Assembly: GCA_905221605.1 (NCBI GenBank)
Contig: CAJNDS010002013.1
Span: 627,877 to 691,876, forward strand
Source: Symbiodinium natans
Taxonomy: Eukaryota; Sar; Dinophyceae; Suessiales; Symbiodiniaceae
DNA length: 64,000 bases
Reading direction: 5' to 3'
Shown: piece after piece, positions 44,523 to 55,200 of the stretch
Layout: the number at the start of each line of letters is the position of its first letter
Position numbering within the stretch: the stretch's first letter is position 1
Made by a program: the position numbers and the translations under genes
The notes under the pieces: generated by a model
What the model was told of the DNA's origin: nothing
Seen by the model: the letters and a program-made list of their open reading frames with translations, nothing else
Databases searched by the model: none

Positions 44523-45130
44523 TCTATTGACTGGACTGCACGAGTCCACTCACAGTATCCTTCCGACTCGACGGCTGCCTTCGCCAGCACTTCGAACACG
44601 GTCTCTTGCCTCAAGGGACCCTAAACCCTAAACCCTATAAACCCTAAACCCCGAACCCTAAACCCTAAACCCTTAATTAAACCCTAAACCCTAAACCCTG
44701 AAACCCAAACCCTAAACCCTTAACCCTTAATCCCTTAACCCTAAACACTGCAGGAACATTTGTAAACCCAGAAATGACACTCTACTAGGGTTTAGGGCTT
44801 CATTTTGAGGGTTTAAGGTTTACTAATACATCTAAACAGTGATCTAAATCCAACAGCAAAAATCCCATAGTTTGGGGTTCAGGGTTTTGGGCTTTGGGTT
44901 TGCGACTGGTGTGAGGTTAAGCCACCATTTAGTGATAGCGACTTCCCGTGCAACACAATCCAAACCTAGACTCCGAACCCTACATCTGCACACTGGTGCA
45001 AGATGATGGCAACTCCGCAGCATCGAGACTTTTATGTTCGGTAGCGAGAGAGACCTAGAAGCATTGCATAACCGCGACTCCTTCAGCACTGGTCGTGTGT
45101 GAATGTGGCTCAGCCTCCGTAAGCCTTAAA

Positions 45131-45508
45131 TCAAATTCCACAAAGCAACTGCGTATGACTCCTGACGAGGGACGACGAATGTTCATCGCTGACACAACTA
45201 CCCGAGCTCGCAAACCCCATTACTAGGTACACCCCCCCGCCTCCCACCACACACGTGCAAACAAATGAGTTACAGTCAGGTACAGCTATAGTTATTGAAA
45301 ACGCTGCTTGACATCGAACCACAGTGACAAAGCTGAAAGTGGCTATTGTAGTTCTCACAAGTTTTTGTCTCTCGTCGAGCACCCCAAACGTAACCGAAAC
45401 CCATCCCAACACCTCCCCAAGTACTAAAACAACTTCTTCAGAGACACCAGTCGTTGAGCTCGGGTCTTCCTGGATAGTCGCCAGGCCAGGCCTGCTGACA
45501 CTTGGCAA
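45131..45508 (-). CDS. Hypothetical ORF, strand uncertain
   Basis: A 125-codon minus-strand frame, long for this mosaic, with hydrophobic stretches (TTIATFSFVTVV) and no recognised family. The opposite strand holds a competing frame from ATG at 45324 with a signal-peptide-like start (MTKLKVAIVVLTSFCLSSS) and a good GTGAGT donor at about 45514. Only one is likely to be real; I cannot decide. Confidence 0.25.
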   Translation of the reverse strand: MPSVSRPGLATIQEDPSSTTGVSEEVVLVLGEVLGWVSVTFGVLDERQKLVRTTIATFSFVTVVRCQAAFSITIAVPDCNSFVCTCVVGGGGVYLVMGFASSGSCVSDEHSSSLVRSHTQLLCGI

Positions 45509-46342
45509 GTGCTGGTGAGTTTAGTGTTTAGGGTTTAGGGTTGGTGGATGGTGGATTGGTGGCTTGGTGGGGTGAAGACAGGCGAAATAAGCTATTCCAT
45601 TTCGCGGGCATGTGTATTCTTGTCTGCTGGCGCTGGTAATTTGTGTACTGAAACTGGCCGATGCTTGGTGTGTTCTTGTCGCTGCCTTAATTCTTTTGGT
45701 CATAATGTTGGATGAACCCAGAAATGCACAGAACATCCTAAGAAAAGGTAAAATGCCAGAAGGAAACTATTGCGAAAAAAGTGGCATGACAAAGAAAGCG
45801 CACGTAACCGCACTAGTGAGTCTTTGCGAACATCATCACAGCTCTCTTGGCAAACTTGACGGTGCCCTAAACCCTAAACCCTAAACCCTAAACTCTAAAC
45901 CCTAAACCCTAAACCCTAAACCCCAAACCCCAACCCTAAACCCTAAACCCTAAGATGTAGCTTCTTATCCTGACCAGCGGATGCATGCACAATTCTAGGA
46001 TGGCCCTGAAACCCTTTGAAAGACATTCCTAGATATGATCCTCTTATAAACCCAATAAGGGGCTAAACCCTAAACCCTAAACCCTAAACCCTAAACCCTA
46101 AACCCTAAACCCTAAACCCTAAACCCTAAACCCTAAACCCTAAACCCTAAACCCCCAAGGGCCTACCGAGAACTGTGTAACAGTGAAGGAGCAGCTCTTC
46201 GAGTTCAATCCAATGAGAAGATGACGATGGAAGTCCGATCCTACAAGAAAAAACTGCTGTTCGCTTTAAGGCCTGGGCGCGAGATAGAAGTTCTACTGCG
46301 CTCAAGATGATAATATTGCCTCCTTATCTTCGTGCTTGGAAA

Positions 46343-46540
46343 TCAGTAGCTGCAGTATGGGTGTGTGGACGAAGGGTGTAATGAGTAGCTAATGTCAAAA
46401 GCTAACAGTGGTACCACCTCAATGAGATAATGTGCCAAAGCTAGACATGCCGGAAGTGCCTCAGCCCACTTCAACCTATCAAGCTTTTTCTGCTCAACTT
46501 TACACCCGCAGCCTTGGCATTTTGGAGGCCGTTGCTGCAT
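46343..46540 (-). CDS. Hypothetical small ORF with CxxCxC
   Basis: 65 codons, MQQRPPKCQGCGCKVEQKK at the start, ending in a stop at 46343-46345. The CQGCGC cluster could bind metal. It could be a terminal exon. No family recognised. Confidence 0.22.
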   Translation of the reverse strand: MQQRPPKCQGCGCKVEQKKLDRLKWAEALPACLALAHYLIEVVPLLAFDISYSLHPSSTHPYCSY

Positions 46541-46756
46541 GAAACCTGGGCCCTAGCAACCAAATTCCAGAAACCCCCCCCCCCCCCCCCCCCCCCCATC
46601 CCCCGAATTCACTGCCTCGGCGAGGTTTTTTCGCAGGCGCTGGTCGTCGAAGCCTTGGGAACCCGAGGTGGAGGGTTTGCAAGGTTTGGTGAGTTGAGAC
46701 TGAGAGGGAAGACCTGTGTAGGGCAAGGGAGTTGCTGGAGTAGACGGGATCCGTGG

Positions 46757-46858
46757 GTTTAGGGTTTAGGGTTTAGGGTTTAGGGTTTAGGGTTTAGGGT
46801 TTAGGGTTCAGGGTTTAGGGTTTAGGGTTTAGGGTTTAGTTTAGGGTTTAGGGTTTAG
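46757..46858 (+). repeat. TTTAGGG telomere-type array
   Basis: About fourteen units, one TTTAGTTTAGGG slip. Confidence 0.95.
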
Positions 46859-46981
46859 GATTGCACGAGGAGAAGTGTCAATGTCAAGCATTCTGCACTT
46901 TTTTCGACTCCAAGGAAGCCTCATCCAGCAAGCTGACCTGCACTGCTCAACCGCTCCGCGGCCGTCAGCAGCTGTCTATAT

Positions 46982-47089
46982 CCCTAAGGGTCCATGTACC
47001 CATATAGTATATATTTGGGCCCTAAAGCTACGATATGGGAACCCCTTTAAGGCCCCAAGTATACTATATAGGTACATGGACCCTTTGGG
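46982..47089 (+). mobile_element. Introner-like element, family B, copy 1 (array-free)
   Basis: CCCTAAGGGTCCATGTACCC at the left, GGTACATGGACCCTTTGGG at the right. The inside holds ATATGGGAACCCCTTTAAGG, the complement of which is found in the glycosyltransferase intron copy at 49636-49818. Confidence 0.85.
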
Positions 47090-47114
47090 TATTGGCCTTC
47101 TTGGCAAAGCCTTC

Positions 47115-47223
47115 CCCAAAGAGTCCTAAGTACCTATATGGGGGACACTTACTCAAACCATAATAGTAATTCCTACTATAGAAACCCTACTTTCTACTAT
47201 ATAGGTACTTAGGACCCTTTGGG
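47115..47223 (+). mobile_element. Introner-like element, family A, copy 3
   Basis: Nearly identical to 18773-18881 (a handful of differences over 109 bp), which implies recent activity. It ends 54 bp from the stop codon of the glycosyltransferase gene. Confidence 0.9.
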
Positions 47224-47277
47224 TTCCCTACATCAATCCACACAGCTGCGGTTCGCTGCCGTGTCGACGGCAGCGGC

Positions 47278-50093
47278 TCACGCGTGCCTGGCGACAACTG
47301 CCAAAATCGTTTCGGCGGCTGTTGACGCGCCGCCAGACTCCGTAAGCTGCATCTTGAGCTTCCGTGCCCCTTCGGCCAATTTGCCACCTGGAGCCAGGGC
47401 GCGTGTCACCGCTGCTTCCAAGGCCTCGGGCGTCAATGCCTTGAGGGGATCCCGGAAGCAGACGCCAGCTACCAGTGATGCCACCCTGTCCCCGTTGAGT
47501 GGCTGATCACCGAAGAGCGGCACGACAATCAGCGGCACTCCTGCGTCAAGACCTTCATGCACGCTGTTGGCACCGCCGTGGGTCACGAAAGCATCTGTTC
47601 GCTCAAGCACCTCAAGCTGCGGCATCGCGGGTGCGACGACAAAGTTGGGAGGCACGGGCGGCAAGCCCTCCAAGGCATCTGCGTGGGGGCCGAGAGCCAT
47701 CGCCACAACCACCGAGTCAGTCAGGCGCCCAAGTGCCTGGAGGCAGCATCGAAAGCAATGCTGAATCGCCTCCTTGCCTGTTGCGTCGGCCAATCCGTTT
47801 GCCATCCCCTTCACCCCGAACTTTCTGTTCCACATGTCTGTGCGGCTGCCCACGGTGCCCATGGAAACGTAGACAACCTTCTTCCCAGCAGCCTTCTCTG
47901 CATCCAGCTTCCCCAAGACCTCTGCCCATTTGTCTTTCAAGTCGTCCTTGACGCTTGCGTTCGCCACGCGCTTGCCTGATGCCACCGACAGTGCACCAAC
48001 GCAGGTGAAGGGCACATCGCACAAGGTCTCGGATTGATAGCCAAACTTCGGGCCGTGGTACAAGGGCTCCTTAGTTGCTGGGTTCATAAGCCCCCCCAAA
48101 AAGTGTAAACGTTCAGTTCTATAGGGGATTCTGGTATCCTAAAAAAGAGCTTAAACAGTGTAAAGTGTACTCAATCAGCTACTAAGGCTCAATTGTTGTG
48201 ACCAGGTTGCCGTCCTGGGAGTACCAGTCGCCGGGACGGCCCTTCGACAGAATGTCGTAGCCGTACTTCGCCAACAGCTCCTTCTGCGGTCCCACGACCT
48301 TGGGGATAATAGAACGGTAAAACCCCAAAAATCCAAACCCCAAAGGCCCTAAACCCTAAACCCTAAACCCTAAACTCTAAACCCTAAACCCTAAACCCTA
48401 AACCCTAAACCCTCTGAAGCAGGTTCCTGTTTAAGAGGCCCCGAAGACAGTTCCGAAGGGTTCCCTTTTAAGGGCCCCCCCCTAGTCCTACCCAGGAGCC
48501 CAGGTAGCTTCGGACATCTTGTCGTCCGCCGCGCTCACGCCCATCCCGGGGTAGGACAGGAACGCCATCGCTGGCAGCTTAAGCCTGGGCAGCCCAGTAA
48601 CCTGGGATTAAAAAGGGTTTTGGGTTTAGGGTTTAGGGTTTAGGTTTTAGGGTAAGGAACCTAAACCGCCAAAAAAGGGAATAAGGGCATTACTGGGCAT
48701 CCTAGCAGCACATGAGCAGCGACCAAGGGCGCCACAAGGAAGGGATCGTAGATCACAACGCTTGGCGGTGGACTCAATGACTTCAGGTCCTCGAGTACTT
48801 TGGGGACCACCAGGAACGCGAAACTTTGGGGGGTCGTCGTCCCTGTACTCCTGTAACTCCTCTGAGGGTAAACCCTAAACTTTAAACCCTAAACCCTAAA
48901 CCCTCCCTTTTGGGGTTCACTTGGGTCCTCGAGTAGGTTCGGCATCAGCACGAGGGCGTCCCACGACGCTGCACCGAAGGGGGACATGTACGAGCCGGGT
49001 GGACTGCCTTCAGGAACCTAGGGCTGGCCACACACAACACCCTCTAAAAAGGTAGGGTTTAGGGTTTAGGGTTTAGGGTTTAGGGTTTAGGGGTTTAGGG
49101 TTTAGGGTTTAGGGTTTAGGGTTTAGGGTTTAGGGTTTATGGGTTACTCTTCACTATGGTTCCTCTTAAATCTCCAATACTCAGAGAGGTTCATTAGGGT
49201 ACTTAGAAGTAGGGTGCTGCGCAGGGCAACTATGGTTGTAGCCTTCTTTAGGGTGCTTCTAGCCCTACCGAAAAGGTAACCATGAACCGTCTCAAGTAAG
49301 CGACAAAAGTGAAATCCTGCCCCACTAAGGCCTGCCCAGGAACATACCTTGCCATGCCCTCGGCATCCAGCTTGGAGGCCACACCTATACTCCCCCTAGA
49401 ACCGTAATAAAAATCATATTCTTAATATCCTCTTGGGTTTTATATAAACAAAAATGAAACATCTGTTTTTAACATCCTCTTGGGTCTTATATAAACAAAA
49501 GAATAATTCCCAAGGGGGACATAGACACCTGTTTCCTCGCTGCCCGGCCGGCGCCAGGGGCGCCAGGTGGCCCCAGCTCCCTCGACGACGTCCTTGACAT
49601 CCTCGGCCACGAAGTACCTTTGGGGGACCAAGGAACCCTAAGGGTCCATGTACCAAAATGGTAGTTAAGGGTTTAGGGTTTAGGGGTTTAGGGGTTTAGG
49701 GGTTTAGGGGTTTAGGGGTTTAGGGGTTTAGGGGTTTAGGGGTTAGGGCCTTAAAGGGGTTCCCATATAGTAGAATTAGGACCCAAGTATATACCATACA
49801 GGTACGTGGACACTTAGGAGAAACCCTACAGGGTCTGCGGTTCATGTACCTCAGTAGGAAGAATTGTAGTAGCACAGGGTATACTGCCCCTAAAGCGTTT
49901 ATGGCTCATCTGGTAGGAATAAGTATTAGCAGCCTAGAAGATATCGGGTATATATCTCCAAAAGTTCCGGGTCCGTTCGGTGCCCAGGGTACGTGACGAA
50001 GCAGCCACGCTTGCGCAACTCGACGACCAGGCCCAGTGTGGGGTTCACATGACCCGCCGCCTGATAATTCAGGAAAACGATGTGCGGCGCCAT
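47278..50093 (-). CDS. UDP-glycosyltransferase, MGT/GT1 type, eight exons
   Basis: Exons (minus strand): 50093-49993, 49617-49529, 49384-49344, 49017-48928, 48789-48707, 48584-48500, 48298-48191, 48069-47278. Joined they give 1389 nt, 462 residues, without frame break; 400-460 is usual for the family. The start MAPHIVFLNYQAAGHVNP carries the GHxNP with the His (15) expected to act as catalytic base. VYVSMGTVGS lies near 265, and the donor-sugar signature THGGANSVHEGLDAGVP begins near 362, with GDQP near 386. It should transfer a sugar from a UDP-sugar to a small lipophilic acceptor, which cannot be predicted. No signal peptide or membrane span is seen, so it is probably cytosolic. Introns are 121-375 nt with donors GT, GT, GT, GA, GC, GC, GA, all ending AG. 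The boundary of exons 5 and 6 is the least certain. An open minus-strand segment at 50258-50402 could be a further 5' exon. Confidence 0.9.
48299..48499 (-). mobile_element. Glycosyltransferase intron 6 built from family D plus CCCTAAA array
   Basis: The part at about 48409-48498 matches the right half of family D (CCTGTTTAAGAG, GGGTTCCCTTTTAAGGG). A CCCTAAA array of about ten units (48343-48411) replaces the left half. Splicing is GC-AG. Confidence 0.75.
48584..48705 (-). mobile_element. Family M element forming intron 5 of the glycosyltransferase
   Basis: Its ends CCTGGGCAGCCCAGTAACC and ATTACTGGGCATCCTAG coincide within one base with intron 5 (48706-48585). The terminal CAG supplies the acceptor. 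Where other copies have AGGGGTTTATAAGGGAACC, this one has a short TTTAGGG run. The target duplication is no longer recognisable. Confidence 0.85.
49018..49343 (-). mobile_element. Glycosyltransferase intron 3 with TTTAGGG array and family N sequence
   Basis: Contains about thirteen TTTAGGG units (49051-49140) and a family N copy (about 49190-49308). The seven bases GTTCCTG occur at the donor and again right after the acceptor. Confidence 0.8.
49636..49818 (-). mobile_element. Family B element with octamer array inside glycosyltransferase intron 1
   Basis: CCCTAAGGGTCCATGTACC and GGTACGTGGACACTTAGG are family B termini. About ten TTTAGGG/TTTAGGGG units (49665-49745) lie inside, absent from copy 1 at 46982-47089. 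GTAC occurs at both intron edges. Confidence 0.82.
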
Positions 50094-50140
50094 CCCTGTC
50101 TGAAAGAGAGTCGCCTATAAGCACCTATGAACTAGCAATA

Positions 50141-50246
50141 TGGGGGGTTTTACGAAAATAAGGGGCCCCTAGGATAGACCCCAAATAGTAGGCTTCCCTT
50201 AGAATAAGGATCCCAATAGGGTACGCCTAATGTCGGAAACCCCCAT
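50141..50246. mobile_element. Short inverted-repeat element, family E, copy 2
   Basis: TGGGGGGTTTTACGAAAATA at the left and TAATGTCGGAAACCCCCAT at the right. It lies about 50 bp upstream of the glycosyltransferase start codon and may be a 5' intron, since CTTTCAG precedes the ATG by six bases. Confidence 0.7.
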
Positions 50247-51017
50247 AGAGCTGATAGGATGCACAATGCATGTTGCTCCGACAGTGGTGGTCATGAAAGG
50301 TCTGGCTCCATGCGCATTCCTCTGCAAGCATCTGACGCAGCTGACATGTCTCGGAAGCTGGGTTGTGATTTCTGCTTGAATGCCGAGCTCATCATTCTCA
50401 TGGTTTGGGGTTTAGGGTTTAGGGTTTCGGGTTTAGGGTTTAGGGTTTAGGGTTTAGGGGCCTCCCCTTGTGCGTCTGGACATGTTTCGGGAAGGATGGG
50501 TCCCGGCCAGCTCTCTTCTGGGTTTAGGGTTTAGGGTTTAGGGTTTAGGGTTTAGGGTTTAGGGTTTTGTAAAGACACCCAATGCGAATTACATGCGTCA
50601 TGTAGAATTCACAAGGACTTCCACGCAACCGGACAGAGATTTCCCAGAAAATCTGCATCTCAATACTGTCAACGGCGGAAGAAGCCCTCAGCCCTATAAT
50701 CCCTACAAAAGGGACCACCGAAGGGCCCCATCACGAAATCTCTAGATCAAGCCCGCCCATAGACCCTGTAGCCCCAAACCCCAAACCCTAAACCCCAAAC
50801 CCCAAACCCTAAACCCTAAACCCCAAACCCTAAACCCTAAACCCTAAGCCCTAAGCCCTAAACCCTACACTAAATTTCAGCCCCAGCTTGGGAAGGGCGC
50901 GCCTTGTACTGCGCCCTGGTAGAGCTTCGACCACGCTCCTGGCTCGGTTGAGGCCTAACCACCTGGAGGTGGGTTTAGGGTTTAGGGTTTAGGGTTCAGG
51001 GTTCAGGGTTTAGGGTT

Positions 51018-51049
51018 TAGGGTTTAGGGTTTATAAACCCTAAACCCTA
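51018..51049. repeat. Head-to-head telomere-type palindrome
   Basis: GGGTTTAGGGTTTA meets its exact complement TAAACCCTAAACCC at 51032-51035, inside a TTTAGGG array that resumes its first orientation at 51050. It looks like a fold-back or fusion point between two opposite arrays. Confidence 0.85.
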
Positions 51050-51153
51050 TAGGGTTTAGGGTTTAGGGTTCAGGGTGGGGACTTGTAACCCTAGAGGAGA
51101 TGTACCTTTATGGAAGCCGAGAAGGCTCCTGATTTGATCATGCCATGCAAGAA

Positions 51154-51305
51154 AACCCTAAACCCTAAACCCTAAACCCTAAACCCTAAACCCTAAACCC
51201 TAAACCCTAAACCCTAAACCCTAAACCCTAAACCCTAAACCCTAAACCCTAAACCCTAAACCCCTAAACCCCTAACCCCTAACCCCTAACCCCCTAACCC
51301 GAACC
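51154..51305 (-). repeat. CCCTAAA telomere-type array with CCCCTAA decay
   Basis: About fifteen perfect heptamers, then CCCCTAAA and CCCCTAA variants to 51305. Confidence 0.95.
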
Positions 51306-51376
51306 CTCAACCACATAGCATGAACATCAGGTAGGTCTCAAAATGCGGTCTGCCAGTCTGAGAGTCTGAAGAGAAT

Positions 51377-51469
51377 CTAGGCTGCCCAGTGACCTAGGCT
51401 TAAAAAGGGTGCCCTTTTTTGCTTAAAGGGGTTTCTAAGGGAACCTAAACCAACTACTGGGCATCCTAG
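51377..51469 (+). mobile_element. Introner-like element, family M, copy 4, with exact target duplication
   Basis: CTAGGCTGCCCAGTGACC to ACTACTGGGCATCCTAG, shortest copy (93 bp). GAAT stands on both sides (51373-51376 and 51470-51473). Removing the element and one GAAT leaves an open minus-strand frame across the site. Confidence 0.9.
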
Positions 51470-52138
51470 GAATTCAGTGCTTTGGGTTTCAAATTAAACG
51501 TCTCCTCAATCCCACTGGTGCATCGATCGCAAATCGTTGATCTACTGATTAAGCATCTTCAAGTCATTTACCCCTCCCCCCCCCCCTGGTCCCCCCCCCC
51601 CCCCCCGCCGGCCCCCTCCCACCCTGTCCGGCGCCCTCCCCCCGAAGTGCTGTTTGGCACGCCTTCCGCCATCATCATCCGCTGCACCTGGCCGATCATC
51701 TGTCGCAGCCCCTAAGCCCTGAACCACAACCTCGTGTACACCAACTGCTGGCACCCCGCCCCCCCCCCCCCCCCCCCCCCCACATCCTAAATCCCTGAAC
51801 ACAGGGTGTACGCCTAACTCATCACGTCCAAGACAACCCACAACCCAACAAACCCACGGCGCAACCACATGAACCAGGGAAACCCGTTGTCTTTGAGGTT
51901 TCTGCGGCTTCGCCTTTTCATCCATAGCCGTCGTTACTAACAATATAAAGATCTACAGTATCAAGGGCCTATAAAGTCACCCAGTCTAGTCAATTTGAGT
52001 GGGGACAGCATCCAAGCTTTGGTACTTACGATTGGGAAACAAGACAGGACGATCAACAGGAGACGATCACTTCAAACCTAAACGGTAATCCTAAACCCCT
52101 ATAAACCCTAAGCCCTATACCGAAAAACTGCAAAACCC

Positions 52139-52240
52139 AAAAATAAAACCCATAAAACCCATAAAACCCATAAAACCCATAAAACCCATAAAACCCATAA
52201 AACCATAAAACCCATAAAACCCATAAAACCCATAAAGCCC
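52139..52240 (-). repeat. AACCCATAAA decamer tandem repeat
   Basis: About ten copies of a 10-bp unit resembling a lengthened telomere-type unit. Confidence 0.92.
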
Positions 52241-55200
52241 AAACTCAAAATCCACACCCCTAAACCATAAAACTCTAGGTACCTTCTTGGGGTCCTTATG
52301 ACAAGGGGATCCTGCTATTTGGGGTGTCTTGTTAGGGGTCCGGTTTAAGGGTTTAGACCGTAACCCTAATTCCTAAACCCTAAACCCTAAACCCTAAACC
52401 CTAAACCCTAAACCCTAGACCCCCAAGAGACAGTCCGGGGCTCGTAACTATCTCCTGGAGGGTCTCAGTCTCCTGCTAAGCAAAATTGATGAGCATCCCA
52501 GGGTTCAAGGTTTAGGGTTTAGAGTTTAGGGTTTAAGGTTTAGGGTTTAGAGTTCAGGGTTTCGGGTTTAGAGTTTAGGGTTTGGGGCTTAGGGTTTAGG
52601 GCTAGAACGGAAGAAGCTCCTGTAGAAACCTTCCATGGCAGCTGCCTGCAGCACCCCTGCATCTGGAAGTATATCCTGCCAGGGTGGCTAGACCTAAGAT
52701 TCACCCGTTTAAGGTTTAGGGTTTAGGGTTTAGGGTGTAAGATTTAGGGATTACAGGCTTTAGGGTTTCGGGTGACCCTCGAGTACCCTAGGAATATACA
52801 GGGTGCCCGTTTGGTTTCAAGGGGATCAGAAGGGAACCTGCACCATACAAATAAATAGGGAAGAAGGGCCTACTCTGGGTCCTAGGCGGTTGAGAGTTTC
52901 GGGTTTAGGGTTTAGGATTTAGGGTTTAGGGTTTAGGGTTAGGGTTTAGGGTTCAGGGCAGCTAAGTGCTGTTCCTCAGATGCTTTAGCAAACAAAGAGT
53001 CCCTATCACCATGCGCTTAACTCAAAACCGCACCCGCAAGCCCACGGTACACGCGCAAGGTGCCGCTGGCAATGAGGGCTGCTTAGTGTCTATGGTTGAA
53101 GCTTAGTTCATCTGGGGGTTACCTAATTTCCGAAATGAGGGTACCTTATTGGGGTCCCCGATTAACCCGCATCTATAGCCTGGCCCGAACCTTGGGTACT
53201 TAAATGCCACTTATAACAACCGACGTTAGGCACCCGACAGAAAATTAGACCCGGGGGGGGGGGGGCGGGCGGGGGGCGGGGGGGGGCGGGAGGCAGCTCG
53301 GTGTTTCAAGGTTATGTGATCATACTAAGGGGTACTATGACCTCTATTATAAGGACTGTTAGTACAAGGGGGAACGTCCCAACGCTGACGCTCAACCCTA
53401 AGAAGACGCCTTGCAAGGGGAGCCCGTTTTTGGAAGCCTGATGGAGTGTTGGGTCCCTTCCTAATTGGAGACCATAGGTTCAACAAGGACCACACAAGGG
53501 CTCCCTAAACCCTAAACCCTAAACCCTAAACCCTAAACCCTAAACCCTAAACCCGGCTTCAGGGGTTTCGGGTTTAGGCTTGAGCAGGACTACAGAAGGG
53601 GCATTTGGGAAAACAAAGCCCGAAAACAAACGTCCACCTGGTTTCGGCCTTAAAAGATATAGTTTCCCAAAGTCCATGGTGTAGGACACGTTTAATGTTT
53701 TAGTCCAAGAATTGCACCCAAACCAAAACCGTCTAACTCTCCTCTCGGCTCTCGGACCCTTATACACCCCTTATATACCCTATAGAACCCAAGTGGTTCA
53801 AAGAAGGCCAGGGACCATATTCAGGAACCATGTAGCTACCCCTAGATCCCCCCCGGCCAAGATGCTCTACTAGGTAACTATGTGCGTTTTGGGCCCACGA
53901 GTATGGGGTGGAGGGCTTAGGGTTTAGGGTTTAGGGTTTAGGGTTTAGGGTTTAGGGTTTAGGCGGTCACCATAGACAAACACCACCTCTCTCCAAATCT
54001 CGGTGCGAACTAGGAGCTGAGCCACCCAACCCCAACATCCCAGAGCCCCTCTCTGCCCCAAAACCCTCCTCCTCCCCGTTTAGGGTTTAGGGTTTAGGGT
54101 TTAGGGTTTAGGGTTTAGGGTTTAGGGTTTAGGGTTTAGGGCCCGTCCCCCAGGTAAAGTTGCCTCAACCCCACAAGCCCTCCCCCCAAAAATTAAAAAA
54201 GGAAACCCCAAACCTAAGCCAAAAAAAATGTAAAAAACAAAAAACGAACGTGCTGATAACAATCATACTATCCATAACAACAACAAGACTAATAGTAATC
54301 ATCATGATCATCACAGATTTAACGGACGGATAATAACACGAACACAAAAATAGAGCAAGAGAAAAAAAACACAGTCAAGCGCAATCTGCGCGCAAAACCG
54401 ATTTCAGCCGGACAATAACACTACTCCAATTGTAGCAAATAGTAAGAATAATGGTAACCATTGAGCCCTAAACCCCAAACCCCAAACCCTAAACCCTAAA
54501 CCCTAAACCCTAAACCCTAAACCCTAAACGATTAGATCCTGACTCTTCAGGATCTCGCCCTTCTCTGTCACGAGCCGGAGCAGGCCGCAGCCTGAGCCTG
54601 CGTGCTGTTCTGGGTTTAGGGTTTAGGGTTTAGGGTTTAGGGTTTAGGGTTTAGGGTTTAGGGTTTAGGGTTTAGGGTTTAGGGTTTACGGTTTGGGGTT
54701 TGGGGTTTGGGCCTTAGGGTTTAGGGTTTAGGGTTTTGGATTTAGGCTTTCGGGGCTGTAGGGCTTAGAGGGCTGTATAGGGTTTACGTAGGGTTTTTAT
54801 AGGTTTCGCATATGTTTGTACAGGGCTTGTGCACGGCTTGTTTAAGGGTTTGTACAGGGTTTGTATAGGGCTTTTACCGGGCTTATGGGAGTTCCCTAAA
54901 CCCTAAACTCTAAACTCTCAACCCTAAACCCTAAACCCTAAACCCTAAACCCTAAACCCTAAACCCTAAACCCTGCCCCTGGAAGCCCAAGGCTTTGAAA
55001 CCCTCCAGCGGTCCCCAAACAAACCTACACCTTTCACACAACCCTGAACCCCCAAAACCCCGGCATTTTCCGATCCGACCCCCTCCTCAACCCAAACGAC
55101 CATGGAATAACAAGGATCAGCTTTGTTTATCCCCACAAAAATACAGAAGACAGCTCGTGAGAATGAGCCCAACCCCCCCCAACCCCCCCCCACCCCCCCC

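Larger units (their letters stand above)
37661..47114. other. Mosaic region, no confirmed gene
   Basis: Arrays at 38819-38910, 39540-39660, 39993-40077, 45867-45953, 46062-46154 and 46757-46858, plus elements listed separately. 41275-42990 is an array-free island with AT content higher than its surroundings and no recognised product. Minus-strand segments between 40234 and 41245 and near 43540-44620 read as protein-like pieces, but no family could be named. Confidence 0.5.

Noticed and set aside
54165-54347. Hydrophobic minus-strand ORF resembling a membrane protein
   Set aside because: It is the translation of AT-rich, compositionally biased sequence; hydrophobicity follows from the T-rich strand.
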